Shown here in pieces: positions 1-7,248 of a stretch of DNA of 8,180 bases (positions within the stretch are counted from its first letter, which is position 1; each line of letters begins with the position of its first letter). The position numbers were made by a program, and so were the translations under genes. Below the pieces are notes generated by a model. It made no database searches and was not told the origin of the DNA. It saw only the letters and a list, made by a program, of their open reading frames with translations. The stretch comes from Thermoleophilia bacterium (GTDB taxonomy: Bacteria; Actinomycetota; Thermoleophilia; Gaiellales; SKUG01), in contig JAOPYS010000400.1 of the NCBI GenBank assembly GCA_025964465.1, positions 1 through 8,180 on the forward strand, in the 5' to 3' direction.

Positions 1-3
1 GCC

Positions 4-1722
4 GTGACCCCCTCCGCGACATCCCCCAAGCGACCCACCCTCGCCGTCTGGCACGGCTACCTGCTCGGTGCCACCGGCTCCAACATCTACACGCACCAGC
101 TCGTGGATTCGTGGATCCGCGCCGGGCACGACGTGATCCTGGCCTGCCAGGAACCCGATCCGACGCGGCACCCCCGCATCCACGAGGTGGTGCACCTCGC
201 ACATGACCTCGCGACCGGGGAGGTCACCGACGCGCGTCGCCAGGCCGTGCGCGAGCCCGAGCCCGGCCACGGACGCTGCACGATGGTGGTGCCCGACGTG
301 CACGCGCTGCTGCCGGTGTACGTCCTGGACCGGTACGAGGGGTTCGACGTGCACCGCGTCGTGGACCTGGACGAGGCGCAGCTCGAGGCGTACGCCGCCG
401 ACCACGCCGCCGCCATGCGCTGGGTGGTCGAGCACCACGCCCCCGCGGGCGTGCTCATCAACCACGCCGCACCCCTGCCCGCGGCGATCGGGCCGGTGCT
501 CGAGGCGGCCGGCGTGCCGTATGCGGTGAAGGTCCATGGCAGCGAGCTGGAGTACGCGCTGGTGGAGGACGCGCGCCTGGTCGCCCCGGCCGCGGAGGCG
601 CTGCGGCGGTCGGCCGCGGTGCTCGTCGGCTCCGAGCACATCGAGCGTCGCACCCGCGAGCTGCTGGGTGATGCGTCGGTGGAGGGGCGGGTGTGGACGG
701 TGCCGCCCGGCGTGGACCTCGAGCGGTTCCACCCCATCGGGACGGACGACGGGTCGCGCCGCGAGGCGCACGACCGCCTCGTCGCCGTGCTCGAGGAGCG
801 CGTGTCGGCGAACCGGGCAGGTCGGGGGCCGGTGCAGCGTGCCCAGGTCGCCGAGCTCGTCGCGGCCGCGGGGCGCGACCGCACGCGCCTCGACCGCCTC
901 GTCGACGACCTCGCCGCGATCGGGGGCAGCTACGAGGAGCGGCACGTCGAGCGCGACGCCGCCGACACGGTGCGCGCGCTCGAGCTGGACGAGGACGCGC
1001 GGGCGCTCGTGTTCGTCGGCAAGCTGATCCCGCAGAAGGGCGTGCAGGTGCTGCTGGCGGCGCTGCCGCAGGTGCTGCGACGCCACCCCGACGTGCAGCT
1101 CGTGGTCGCGGGGTTCGGGCCGCTGCGCGATGGGTTCGAGGCGATGCTGGTGGCGATGGCGCGGCGCGACGCGGCGACCCTCGACCACCTCGCCGGCGGC
1201 ATGGGTGCGCTGTCGGGGGAGGGCGGGGCACAGCTGCCGCACCTGCGCGGGTGGCTCGACCTGCTGCGTGAGCGCGGCGAGCTGGAGGCGTGGCTCGACG
1301 ACGCCGCGGCCGCGCGCGTGGACGAGCACGTGACCTGGCTCGGCCTCGTCGACCACGGCGTGCTCGCCGAGCTGTGGCCGCTCGCCGAGGCGAGCGTCGT
1401 GCCGAGCGTGCTGGCCGAGGCCTTCGGCATGGTGGCGGCGGAAGCGGCGGCGTGCGGATGCGTGCCCGTCGTCTCCGACCACTCCGGCCTGGCCGATGCG
1501 GCGACCGTCATCGAGGGTGACCGCGTGGCGCCGGTGCGGTTCACCATCGCCGAGCCGGTCGGCACCGCCGTCGACACGCTCGCCGCCGCGCTCATCGAAC
1601 GTCTCGACCTGCCGGTCGGCGAGCGCATGCGCCAGTCGGCCGCCGCACGTGCCAACGTCGCCCGGGCCTGGGGATGGGACGAGCTCGCGGTCCGCGTGGC
1701 GGAGTTGATGACCGACAGCTGA
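4..1722 (+). CDS. GT-B fold glycosyltransferase, GT4-like, with two internal insertions
   Basis: This gene encodes a probable cytoplasmic or membrane-associated glycosyltransferase that moves a sugar from a nucleotide-activated donor; donor and acceptor cannot be told from sequence. The N-terminal Rossmann half starts at residues 13-48 with a Gly-containing loop (LLGATGSNIYTHQL) and carries an HGSELEY motif near 178. A PPGVDLERFHP segment at 234-244 marks the end of that half. The donor-binding half begins with VFVGKLIPQKG (336-346) and contains the EX7E-type motif E472-AFGMVAA-E480, typical of GT4 retaining enzymes. At 572 residues it is longer than the usual 350-420. The excess sits in helical, charged insertions at about 246-328 and 378-440. 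The GTG at 4 is a plausible start just before the first beta strand, but the frame is open to the window edge, so an upstream start is possible. The family is clear; the substrate is not. Confidence 0.88.
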   Translation: MTPSATSPKRPTLAVWHGYLLGATGSNIYTHQLVDSWIRAGHDVILACQEPDPTRHPRIHEVVHLAHDLATGEVTDARRQAVREPEPGHGRCTMVVPDVHALLPVYVLDRYEGFDVHRVVDLDEAQLEAYAADHAAAMRWVVEHHAPAGVLINHAAPLPAAIGPVLEAAGVPYAVKVHGSELEYALVEDARLVAPAAEALRRSAAVLVGSEHIERRTRELLGDASVEGRVWTVPPGVDLERFHPIGTDDGSRREAHDRLVAVLEERVSANRAGRGPVQRAQVAELVAAAGRDRTRLDRLVDDLAAIGGSYEERHVERDAADTVRALELDEDARALVFVGKLIPQKGVQVLLAALPQVLRRHPDVQLVVAGFGPLRDGFEAMLVAMARRDAATLDHLAGGMGALSGEGGAQLPHLRGWLDLLRERGELEAWLDDAAAARVDEHVTWLGLVDHGVLAELWPLAEASVVPSVLAEAFGMVAAEAAACGCVPVVSDHSGLADAATVIEGDRVAPVRFTIAEPVGTAVDTLAAALIERLDLPVGERMRQSAAARANVARAWGWDELAVRVAELMTDS

Positions 1723-1830
1723 TCGTTCGAAGTTCGCGCGCAGCTTCCTCAAGTCGAACGTTCCGTCTGTCGATGGCTATCCGCCCGGCTAGCACGCGGG
1801 GTGGACCATGCCCCCTCCCCGAAGGCCCAC
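1723..1830. other. Intergenic region with a short inverted repeat
   Basis: This gap lies between the glycosyltransferase and the exported protein. It is somewhat less GC-rich than the genes around it. It contains a 7-base inverted repeat, CGTTCGA at 1724-1730 and TCGAACG at 1754-1760, separated by 23 bases. No T-tract follows, so it does not look like a classic intrinsic terminator. It could be a weak terminator, an operator or chance. I see no convincing -35/-10 pair. The gap is long enough to hold a separate promoter for the downstream gene. Confidence 0.25.
1821..1825 (+). promoter_or_regulatory. Ribosome binding site that decides the start of the exported protein
   Basis: GAAGG lies five bases before the GTG at 1831. 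The in-frame GTG at 1801 has no comparable purine-rich element at the right distance. Starting at 1831 also gives a signal peptide of normal length, with two arginines directly before the hydrophobic core, so 1831 is preferred. Confidence 0.5.
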
Positions 1831-4488
1831 GTGACGCTGGCGACCCGTTTCCGCACGACCACCTTCCTGCTGACCGCATCGCTCGCCCTCGGGTGCGCGC
1901 TCGCAGTCGCACCGCTCGCCGGGGCTGCCATCCCGGCCGCGCCGCCCGGCTGCACGGTCACGACGAGCTCGGTCGCGAGCACGGGCGGGCCGCTCGCCAT
2001 CCCGGATGACGAGGACGGCGAGCTGGCGTCGGACCTCACGATCCCGGCCGGCGGCACGTACGTGTGGGACGTCGACGTGACGACGAACATCACCCATCCG
2101 TACACGCAGGACCTCAACCTGTACCTCACGTCGCCCGCCGGCACCGTGGTCGAGCTGGCGACCGACCGCGGGGGGCCGAACGCGGACGTGTTCGCGGGCG
2201 TCACGTGGGACGACCAGTCCTCGGTCCTCGTCTCCGACTACACCTTCACCGGGGCCGCGCCGACCACGCTCAACCCGGAGGGCGCGCTCGGCGCCTTCGC
2301 CGGCGAGAACCCCGCGGGCGCCTGGGAGCTCGGGATCTACGACGACTTCGCGGCTGATGCGGGCTCGCTCGTGAGCTGGTCGATCGCCGTCACGCGCTGT
2401 GCGACGGCGCCACCGTCCGGGTCGTTCAACGCAGCGAAGACGACACCGACCGCCATCCCGGACAACGCGTCGGTGAACTCCGACATCGTCGTGACCACCG
2501 CCACTGCCGGGACCACGACCAGGGTCTGCGGCGTCGAGGTCGCGACCGGACTGCGCCACGTCAGCACGGGTGAGCTGGACCTCACGCTGGTGGCCCCGAG
2601 CGGGGCGAGCACCGTCCTCTCGAGCGACAACGGGTCCTCGTGGGACGACGGCCTCGACGGCGTGCTGTGGACCGACGGTGCCACCGGCGAGCCGGTCGCC
2701 ACCTGGTACTTCGGGGCCGACACCGACGGCCCGGCGGTCGCGACCCCCGAGGGCGCGATGGCCGCGCTGCTCGGCGGCGTCGCTGCAGGTACGTGGCGCC
2801 TCACGGTCGCGGACGACACGGCGGGCAGCGCCGTCGGCTCGCTCACGTCGTGGTCGCTGCGCGTCAGGACGTGCGCCGCGCCGCCGGCCCCGGCCGCAGC
2901 CCCTGCACCGATCGTCGCCAGCATCCCGACCATGACCGGCACCGCGCAGGCGGGGGCGACCCTGACCGCGCGACACGCGACCTTCCTCGGGTTCACGCTG
3001 CCGCTCGCGGCCCCGGGCCAGTGGCGCCGCTGCAACACGGGCGGCACGGCGTGCCTCGACATCGCCGGTGCGACGTCGGACACCTACCCCATCATCAACG
3101 CCGACATCGGATCGACGCTGCGGTTCGTGCAGGTCGGCACCTCGGCCGCCGGCACGGTGACCGCGACCGGTGCGCCGTCGGCCACCGTCGTGGCGGCCTC
3201 GCCTCCGGTGAACACCGTGCTGCCGTCAGTGGGCGGCACGGCGAAGGACGGGTCGGGGATGTACGGCTCCAACGGCACCTGGACCGGCACCAGCGTCGTG
3301 TACTCGTACCAGTGGCGACGCTGCGACGCCGTCGGCACCGGCTGCGTCGACATCCCGGGCGCGACGACATACGACCACGCCGCGCTCGCAGCCGACGTGG
3401 GCCATGCGCTGCGGATCGTCGTGACCGGCACGAACATCGCGGCCGCGGTGTCGGCGACCTCCAACGCGACGGCGGCGGTCCTCCCCGCGGACGTCCCCGC
3501 GAACGTGGTGCTGCCGGCTGTCGCCGGGACGGCGCGGGCCGGGCTGAGCCTGACCAGCGGCGTGGGCGCCTGGACGGGCGGGGCGATCGCATACACCGGC
3601 ACGTGGAAGCGGTGTGACGCGTCCGGCGCCAACTGCGTCGACTTGGCCGGCTCTGCCGCCACCTCCCTCCCGCTCGCCGTGGGTGACATCGGCGCGACGT
3701 TCCGGCGGTCGGTCACCGCGACCAACTCGGGTGGCGCGACGACGGTGGTCTCCGCCCCGAGCAGCGTCGTCACGTCAGCTGCGCCCGCCAACATGGTCCT
3801 GCCCGGTGTCACCTTCCCGGGGACGCTCGCGAAGGGGACGGTCCTCACCGGCTCACGGGGGAGCTGGAGCTCGCCCGCGGGCGCGACGATGACGTTCGAG
3901 GACCACTGGCTCCGCTGTGATGCCACGGGTGCGGGGTGCGTCGACGCGCACGACACCACCGTGACCCACACCGTGCTGACCGCCGACGTCGGGTCGACGC
4001 TGCGCTACCAGATCACCGCCAAGGCCACGAACGGCGAATCGACGACGGTGGCCAGCGCGGCGACGGGCGTGGTGCCGGCGCCGCCGGTCGTGGTCGTTCC
4101 CCCCAAGCCGGTGGTCCCGACGGTGCCCCCGAAGGACACGCGGGCGCCGATCGTGACGCTCGTGCTGCCGAAGCTCAAGAAGCTCGCAGCCCAGCTGAAG
4201 GCAGGGGTCGCACTCGGCGTGAAGGTCGACGAGGCGTCGACGGTGACGGGGGAGCTGCGCATCTCGGCGAAGCTCGCCAAGCAGCTGAAGATCCCGGTGC
4301 TCGTCGGGTCCGGCAAAGTGGTGGCCAAGGTCGCGAACGGCAAGGTGACGGTGCCGGTGAAGTTCACGCTGAAGGCGAAGGGCAAGCTCGCCAGGCTGAA
4401 GGTCGTGCCACTCACCATCACGGTTCGCAGCGTCGACGCCGCGGGCAACGCCAAGGTCGTGAGGAAGGCCGTGACCCTCAGGCGGTGA
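1831..4488 (+). CDS. Exported multidomain protein: two P-domain-like modules, four Cys-paired repeats, lysine-rich C-terminus
   Basis: This is a large secreted or cell-surface protein of 885 residues from the GTG at 1831 (895 from an alternative GTG at 1801). Residues 1-33 look like a Sec signal peptide: Arg6/Arg8, a hydrophobic core, then an Ala-rich cleavage region (LAGAA). Two P-domain-like beta modules follow, at about 41-190 and 201-348. Each has a DL-LYL/DL-TLV strand followed by SPAG/APSG, an NPEG/TPEG-A motif, a G-W-L/G-TWRL strand, and an ending SLVSWS/SLTSWS-x-x-V-x-x-C; each also holds a Cys pair. Such modules normally sit next to subtilisin-like proteases, but no protease is present here. 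Four ~97-residue repeats follow (359-750), each with W-x-R-C-x6-C. Then come a Pro/Val linker (about 751-768) and a lysine-rich beta domain to the end. There is no LPXTG or C-terminal membrane anchor. A role in adhesion, matrix or wall binding is inference. The gene stands alone, converging with the operon on the other strand. Confidence 0.8.
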   Translation: MTLATRFRTTTFLLTASLALGCALAVAPLAGAAIPAAPPGCTVTTSSVASTGGPLAIPDDEDGELASDLTIPAGGTYVWDVDVTTNITHPYTQDLNLYLTSPAGTVVELATDRGGPNADVFAGVTWDDQSSVLVSDYTFTGAAPTTLNPEGALGAFAGENPAGAWELGIYDDFAADAGSLVSWSIAVTRCATAPPSGSFNAAKTTPTAIPDNASVNSDIVVTTATAGTTTRVCGVEVATGLRHVSTGELDLTLVAPSGASTVLSSDNGSSWDDGLDGVLWTDGATGEPVATWYFGADTDGPAVATPEGAMAALLGGVAAGTWRLTVADDTAGSAVGSLTSWSLRVRTCAAPPAPAAAPAPIVASIPTMTGTAQAGATLTARHATFLGFTLPLAAPGQWRRCNTGGTACLDIAGATSDTYPIINADIGSTLRFVQVGTSAAGTVTATGAPSATVVAASPPVNTVLPSVGGTAKDGSGMYGSNGTWTGTSVVYSYQWRRCDAVGTGCVDIPGATTYDHAALAADVGHALRIVVTGTNIAAAVSATSNATAAVLPADVPANVVLPAVAGTARAGLSLTSGVGAWTGGAIAYTGTWKRCDASGANCVDLAGSAATSLPLAVGDIGATFRRSVTATNSGGATTVVSAPSSVVTSAAPANMVLPGVTFPGTLAKGTVLTGSRGSWSSPAGATMTFEDHWLRCDATGAGCVDAHDTTVTHTVLTADVGSTLRYQITAKATNGESTTVASAATGVVPAPPVVVVPPKPVVPTVPPKDTRAPIVTLVLPKLKKLAAQLKAGVALGVKVDEASTVTGELRISAKLAKQLKIPVLVGSGKVVAKVANGKVTVPVKFTLKAKGKLARLKVVPLTITVRSVDAAGNAKVVRKAVTLRR
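1951..2874 (+). other. Tandem pair of P-domain-like modules within the exported protein
   Basis: Two homologous segments (about 1951-2400 and 2431-2874) share the same order of motifs. These are IPDDEDG versus IPDNASV at the start, then Asp-Leu beta strands followed by SPAG or APSG, a WDDQ/WDDG turn, the NPEG/TPEGA loop, and a final S-W-S strand ending in Cys. This matches the general pattern of the P/Homo B domain of proprotein convertases and bacterial subtilases, from family knowledge. The two copies have diverged considerably, so the duplication is not recent. Confidence 0.65.
2905..4080 (+). repeat. Four protein-level repeats of about 97 residues with W-x-R-C-x6-C
   Basis: Repeat units lie at about 2905-3198, 3199-3489, 3490-3780 and 3781-4080. 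Each has an opening strand (VLPxVxGTAxxG in units 2-3), a Trp-x-Arg-Cys-x6-Cys core, then a conserved ADxGxxLR-type strand and a closing A/T/S-rich strand. The cores read WRRCNTGGTAC, WRRCDAVGTGC, WKRCDASGANC and WLRCDATGAGC. The two cysteines probably form a short disulfide in each unit. The nucleotide sequences have diverged, so this is an old domain duplication, not a DNA-level tandem repeat. Related repeats are common in surface proteins of Thermoleophilia, from memory of the family. Confidence 0.75.
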
Positions 4489-4507
4489 CGCGACGCGTCG
4501 TGCGTCA
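4486..4507. terminator. Possible bidirectional terminator between convergent genes
   Basis: A 6-base inverted repeat, TGACGC at 4486-4491 and GCGTCA at 4502-4507, encloses a 10-base perfect palindrome (CGACGCGTCG, 4491-4500). The arms contain the stop codons of both converging genes. It has no T-tract on either side, so only a hairpin-type, T-less terminator as proposed for high-GC Actinobacteria would fit. Chance is not excluded in such GC-rich DNA. Confidence 0.3.
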
Positions 4508-5236
4508 GGCCAGCAGTGCGCCGCGCAGCGTCTCGTAGGCCTCGGCGGAGCTGCGGGCGATGCCCATGTGTGACGGGCTGGAGCGCAGCACGAGGTTGGT
4601 TGCGCCGCCGGCGTGCGATGCGTGCTCGTCGGCAGGTGATGCCACCGTGGTCACCGCGACCCCGCGCGGCAGCTCGCCATCGGCGTTGATCGCGCGCTGC
4701 ACGGCGCTGTCGAACTGCACGTCGGTGTAGTCGCGCGGTATCGCGCGCCGCAGCGCGCCGCCGACGAGCGGGATCGACCCGATGCGCGCGAGCTTGCGCG
4801 AGTCGTCGTCGCCCCGCCACGTGCCGTCCACCGCCACCATGCGCTGCACCTTCGGCGCGCCGCCGTCGAGCTGCGCATACGCCCGCGCCGTGGTCACGCC
4901 GGCCGAGTACGTCACGAGGTCAACCCGTCGCGCGCCGGTGCGCGCGAGCACGTCGTCGACCGTGCGGCCCAGCAGCTGGGCCGCCTCACGGGCGTCACCC
5001 GTGCCGGCGAGCGGGTCCTGCAGCACGGTGACGTCGAACCCGTCCGCCGCCAACGACCGTTGCCACGGCGCATGGAACCCCGCGTCGCACGCGAACCCCG
5101 GCACGATCACCACCGGGTTGGCGTGCGCCGGCGCCTGCGCCAGCGGCTCGCCCAGCCGCTCGGCGCCCGGCGCCAGGTGCGAGTACAGCCGCGTCGCCGC
5201 CGCGAGCCCGCGCTCGGCGATCGCCTGCAGCGTCAC
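4505..5236 (-). CDS. Alpha/beta hydrolase, lipase/esterase-like
   Basis: This gene encodes a 243-residue predicted serine hydrolase of the alpha/beta fold, probably acting on ester or amide bonds; the substrate is unknown. An oxyanion-hole strand PVVIVPGFACD lies at 41-51. The nucleophile elbow is LVTYSAGV with Ser111. The likely acid is Asp203 in SPADEH and the likely base His223 in SPSHMG. The elbow reads T-Y-S-A-G rather than the usual G-x-S-x-G. The order and spacing resemble the small lipases/PGAP1-like or class 2 lipases. There is no signal peptide, so it is predicted to be cytoplasmic. The start is the GTG at 5236, overlapping the TGA of the upstream permease as GTGA, with a weak AGGG four bases before it. 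The frame continues open upstream, but only as an out-of-frame shadow of the permease. Coupling to a peptide-type ABC transporter suggests processing of an imported compound, which is inference. Confidence 0.82.
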   Translation of the reverse strand: MTLQAIAERGLAAATRLYSHLAPGAERLGEPLAQAPAHANPVVIVPGFACDAGFHAPWQRSLAADGFDVTVLQDPLAGTGDAREAAQLLGRTVDDVLARTGARRVDLVTYSAGVTTARAYAQLDGGAPKVQRMVAVDGTWRGDDDSRKLARIGSIPLVGGALRRAIPRDYTDVQFDSAVQRAINADGELPRGVAVTTVASPADEHASHAGGATNLVLRSSPSHMGIARSSAEAYETLRGALLA

Positions 5237-6183
5237 GCGGCCCTGAGCTTGGGGTCGAGCAGGGCCTGGACGAGGTCGACGAGCGTGTTGGAGACGATCA
5301 CGAAGGTCGCCGCGATCAGCCCGCCCACGAACAGCATGGAGAAGTCGAGGCTGTGCATCGCCTGCAGCACGAAGTTGCCCAGGCCCGGCAGGCCGAAGAT
5401 CGACTCGGTGAAGATCGCGCCACCGAGCAGCGCGGCGAAGTCCATGCCGAACATCACGACGATCGGGATCATCGCGGTGCGCATGACGTGCTTGAAGAAC
5501 ACCTGCCGACCCGGCAGGCCCTTCGCCTCCGCCGTCTTGACGTACTCCTCGCGCAGCTTCTGGCGCACCGTCGTGCGCGTCATGCGGGTGTACACGCCCG
5601 CGCTCACCACCGCCAGCGTGAACGCCGGCAGCAGCATGTGGTGCAGCCACGAGAACGCGCCGCCGTCGGAGATGCCGACGTAGCCGCCCGGCGGGAAGAA
5701 CCCGAAGTCCGCGGTGAACGTCTTGAGCAGCAGCAGGCTCAGCCACGCGGTCGGGAACGAGATGCCGATCAGCGAGAGCACCATCAGCGAGCGGTCCATC
5801 CGCGACCCGGCCCGGAGCGCGCCCTTCGCGCCCGCCGTGATGCCCGCCGCCAGCCAGAAGATCGACGCGAGCACCGCTAGGCCGAACGTCACCGGCACGG
5901 CCTTGATGGCGCGCGGCACGATGTTGGTGTCACCCTGCGACGGCGACTTGAAGTTGCCCGTCACCGTCATCTTCACGAAGCACGCGTATGCGCCCACGTT
6001 GCCCTTGTCGAAGCAGTACGTGTGGTTGATCTGCTTGATCTTCGCCGGGTCCTGCATCTTGCCCGCGAAGCGAGCAGCCGGGTCGCCCGGCGGCAGGACC
6101 ACCAGCACGGCGAAGAGGATCATGCTGACGATGGCGATCTTGATGATGCCGTCGATCGTGCGTGCGAGGAGGAATCCGCCCAT
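5233..6183 (-). CDS. ABC transporter permease, DppB/OppB type
   Basis: This gene encodes a 316-residue integral membrane subunit of a peptide/oligopeptide-type ABC importer, pairing with the neighbouring DppC-type subunit to form the pore. Six membrane segments are visible, at about 10-31, 97-120, 132-155, 182-198, 235-262 and 282-303. The EAA loop that contacts the ATPase is at 213-240 (EYVKTAEAKGLPGRQVFFKH, then IP at 239-240). It is followed by the family hallmark ESIFGLPGLGNFVLQA at 260-275. The external loop after segment 1 holds two cysteines, Cys57 and Cys68, in a family-typical position for a variable loop. The ATG at 6183 lies three bases after the TGA of the upstream permease gene. 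The end overlaps the hydrolase start by four bases. The exact solute (dipeptide, oligopeptide, nickel or sugar oligomer) cannot be read from the permease. Confidence 0.93.
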   Translation of the reverse strand: MGGFLLARTIDGIIKIAIVSMILFAVLVVLPPGDPAARFAGKMQDPAKIKQINHTYCFDKGNVGAYACFVKMTVTGNFKSPSQGDTNIVPRAIKAVPVTFGLAVLASIFWLAAGITAGAKGALRAGSRMDRSLMVLSLIGISFPTAWLSLLLLKTFTADFGFFPPGGYVGISDGGAFSWLHHMLLPAFTLAVVSAGVYTRMTRTTVRQKLREEYVKTAEAKGLPGRQVFFKHVMRTAMIPIVVMFGMDFAALLGGAIFTESIFGLPGLGNFVLQAMHSLDFSMLFVGGLIAATFVIVSNTLVDLVQALLDPKLRAA

Positions 6184-6186
6184 GGT

Positions 6187-7248
6187 TCAGCGCCCCGCCT
6201 TCGGGTCGAATGCTTCCTCGACGGCCTCGCCGAGCAGGTTGACGCAGAGCACGGTGAGCATCACGAACAGCCCGCCCGCACCGGCGATCCACCACGCGGT
6301 CGAGTAGAACGCCTGGCCGTCGGCGATCAGGTTGCCCCAGCTGGGCGTCGGCGCCTGCACCCCGATGCCGAGGAAGGACAGGCCCGCCTCGCCGAGGATC
6401 ATCCCCGCGAGCAGGATGCCGAAGTACGTGATGATCGTCGGCACCATGTGCGGCAGCACGTGCCGCAGCATGATGCGCCCGTCGTCGGCGCCCAGCGCGC
6501 GCGCCGCCTCCACGAACTCCTTCGCCTGCATCTCCTTGGCGTTCGCCCGGATCACGCGGGAGAAACCCCACGCGCCGCCCAGGCCGAGCAGCAGCATCGG
6601 GATGAGGATCGAGGTCGACGGGATCGGCCCGAGCTTGCCGCTCGCCGCCGTCGCCGCACTCAGCGCGATCGCGAACAGCATGAACGGGAAGGCGATCATC
6701 ACGTCGACCACGTAGGCGAGGACCTTGTCGGTCGCGCCCCCGTAGAACCCGCCGAGCAACCCGACGGTCGTGCCCAGCAGGATGCAGATGAACGTCGCGC
6801 CGAACCCGACGCGAAGCGACACCGAGCCACCCGCGAGCGCCCGCACGAACACGTCGCGGCCGAGCGCGTCGGCGCCGAACGTGTAGTGCTTGCGCAGGCC
6901 CGGGCCGATGGCCGGCATGCCCTTGATGTCGACGACCTCGACGCGCTTGCCGCCGATCTGCTCCGTCCCGGCCAGGTTCTGGTCGGTGGCGCTGCGCCCG
7001 GCCCAGTGCGTCTCGAACCACGGCGCCGTGAAGCTGAGCGAGCAGATGAGGAGGAACCCCGCCAGCGCGATCATCCCGATCCGGTTCTCGCGCAGCCGGC
7101 GCAGTGCGAGCTGCGTGGGGCTCTCCGCGGGCGCCGTGACCGACTCCTGCTGCGTGCCCGGCCGCACCAGCGTGCCCGGCATGGTCGTGCGCGCCGCCGA
7201 CATCGGGATCGCGCCCGGCTGTGAACTGTGTCCTGCGCTCGCGGTCAT
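6187..7248 (-). CDS. ABC transporter permease, DppC/OppC type
   Basis: This gene encodes the second membrane subunit (353 residues) of the same importer. A Ser/Thr/Pro-rich cytoplasmic tail of about 45 residues precedes LALRRLRENRIGMIALAGF (47-65), the typical OppC_N entry to membrane segment 1. The hallmark HYTFGADALGRDVFVRALAG lies at 121-140. The EAA loop is at 245-270 (EFVEAARALGADDGRIMLRH, then VLPHMVP). The closing motif ILGEAGLSFLGIGVQAPTPS is at 284-303, followed by W-G-N-L. Further segments lie near 145-168, 178-198, 210-230, 268-290 and 316-340. The ATG at 7248 overlaps the TGA of the binding-protein gene (ATGA) and has a strong GGAGG four bases upstream. The same frame stays open further upstream, but that part is a Gly/Arg-rich shadow of the binding-protein gene and is not used. 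Confidence 0.93.
   Translation of the reverse strand: MTASAGHSSQPGAIPMSAARTTMPGTLVRPGTQQESVTAPAESPTQLALRRLRENRIGMIALAGFLLICSLSFTAPWFETHWAGRSATDQNLAGTEQIGGKRVEVVDIKGMPAIGPGLRKHYTFGADALGRDVFVRALAGGSVSLRVGFGATFICILLGTTVGLLGGFYGGATDKVLAYVVDVMIAFPFMLFAIALSAATAASGKLGPIPSTSILIPMLLLGLGGAWGFSRVIRANAKEMQAKEFVEAARALGADDGRIMLRHVLPHMVPTIITYFGILLAGMILGEAGLSFLGIGVQAPTPSWGNLIADGQAFYSTAWWIAGAGGLFVMLTVLCVNLLGEAVEEAFDPKAGR

Noticed and set aside
1724..1760. Inverted repeat after the glycosyltransferase gene as an intrinsic terminator
   Set aside because: Arms of only seven bases, a 23-base loop and no T-tract; kept only as a weak remark in the intergenic entry.
1789..2976. Long minus-strand open frame (395 codons) opposite the exported protein
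   Set aside because: Its translation is dominated by Arg, Gly and Ala with no domain, as expected for an antisense shadow in GC-rich DNA. The plus-strand frame has a signal peptide, clear domains and repeats.
5237..5746. N-terminal extension of the hydrolase frame upstream of 5236
   Set aside because: The 170 extra codons lie entirely inside the permease gene and translate to Arg/His/Gly-rich sequence. The GTG at 5236 with its GTGA overlap is the natural start.
6022..7224. Plus-strand open frame of 400 codons opposite the permeases
   Set aside because: Extremely Arg/Glu/His-rich translation with no recognisable motif; antisense shadow of the DppC/DppB-type genes.
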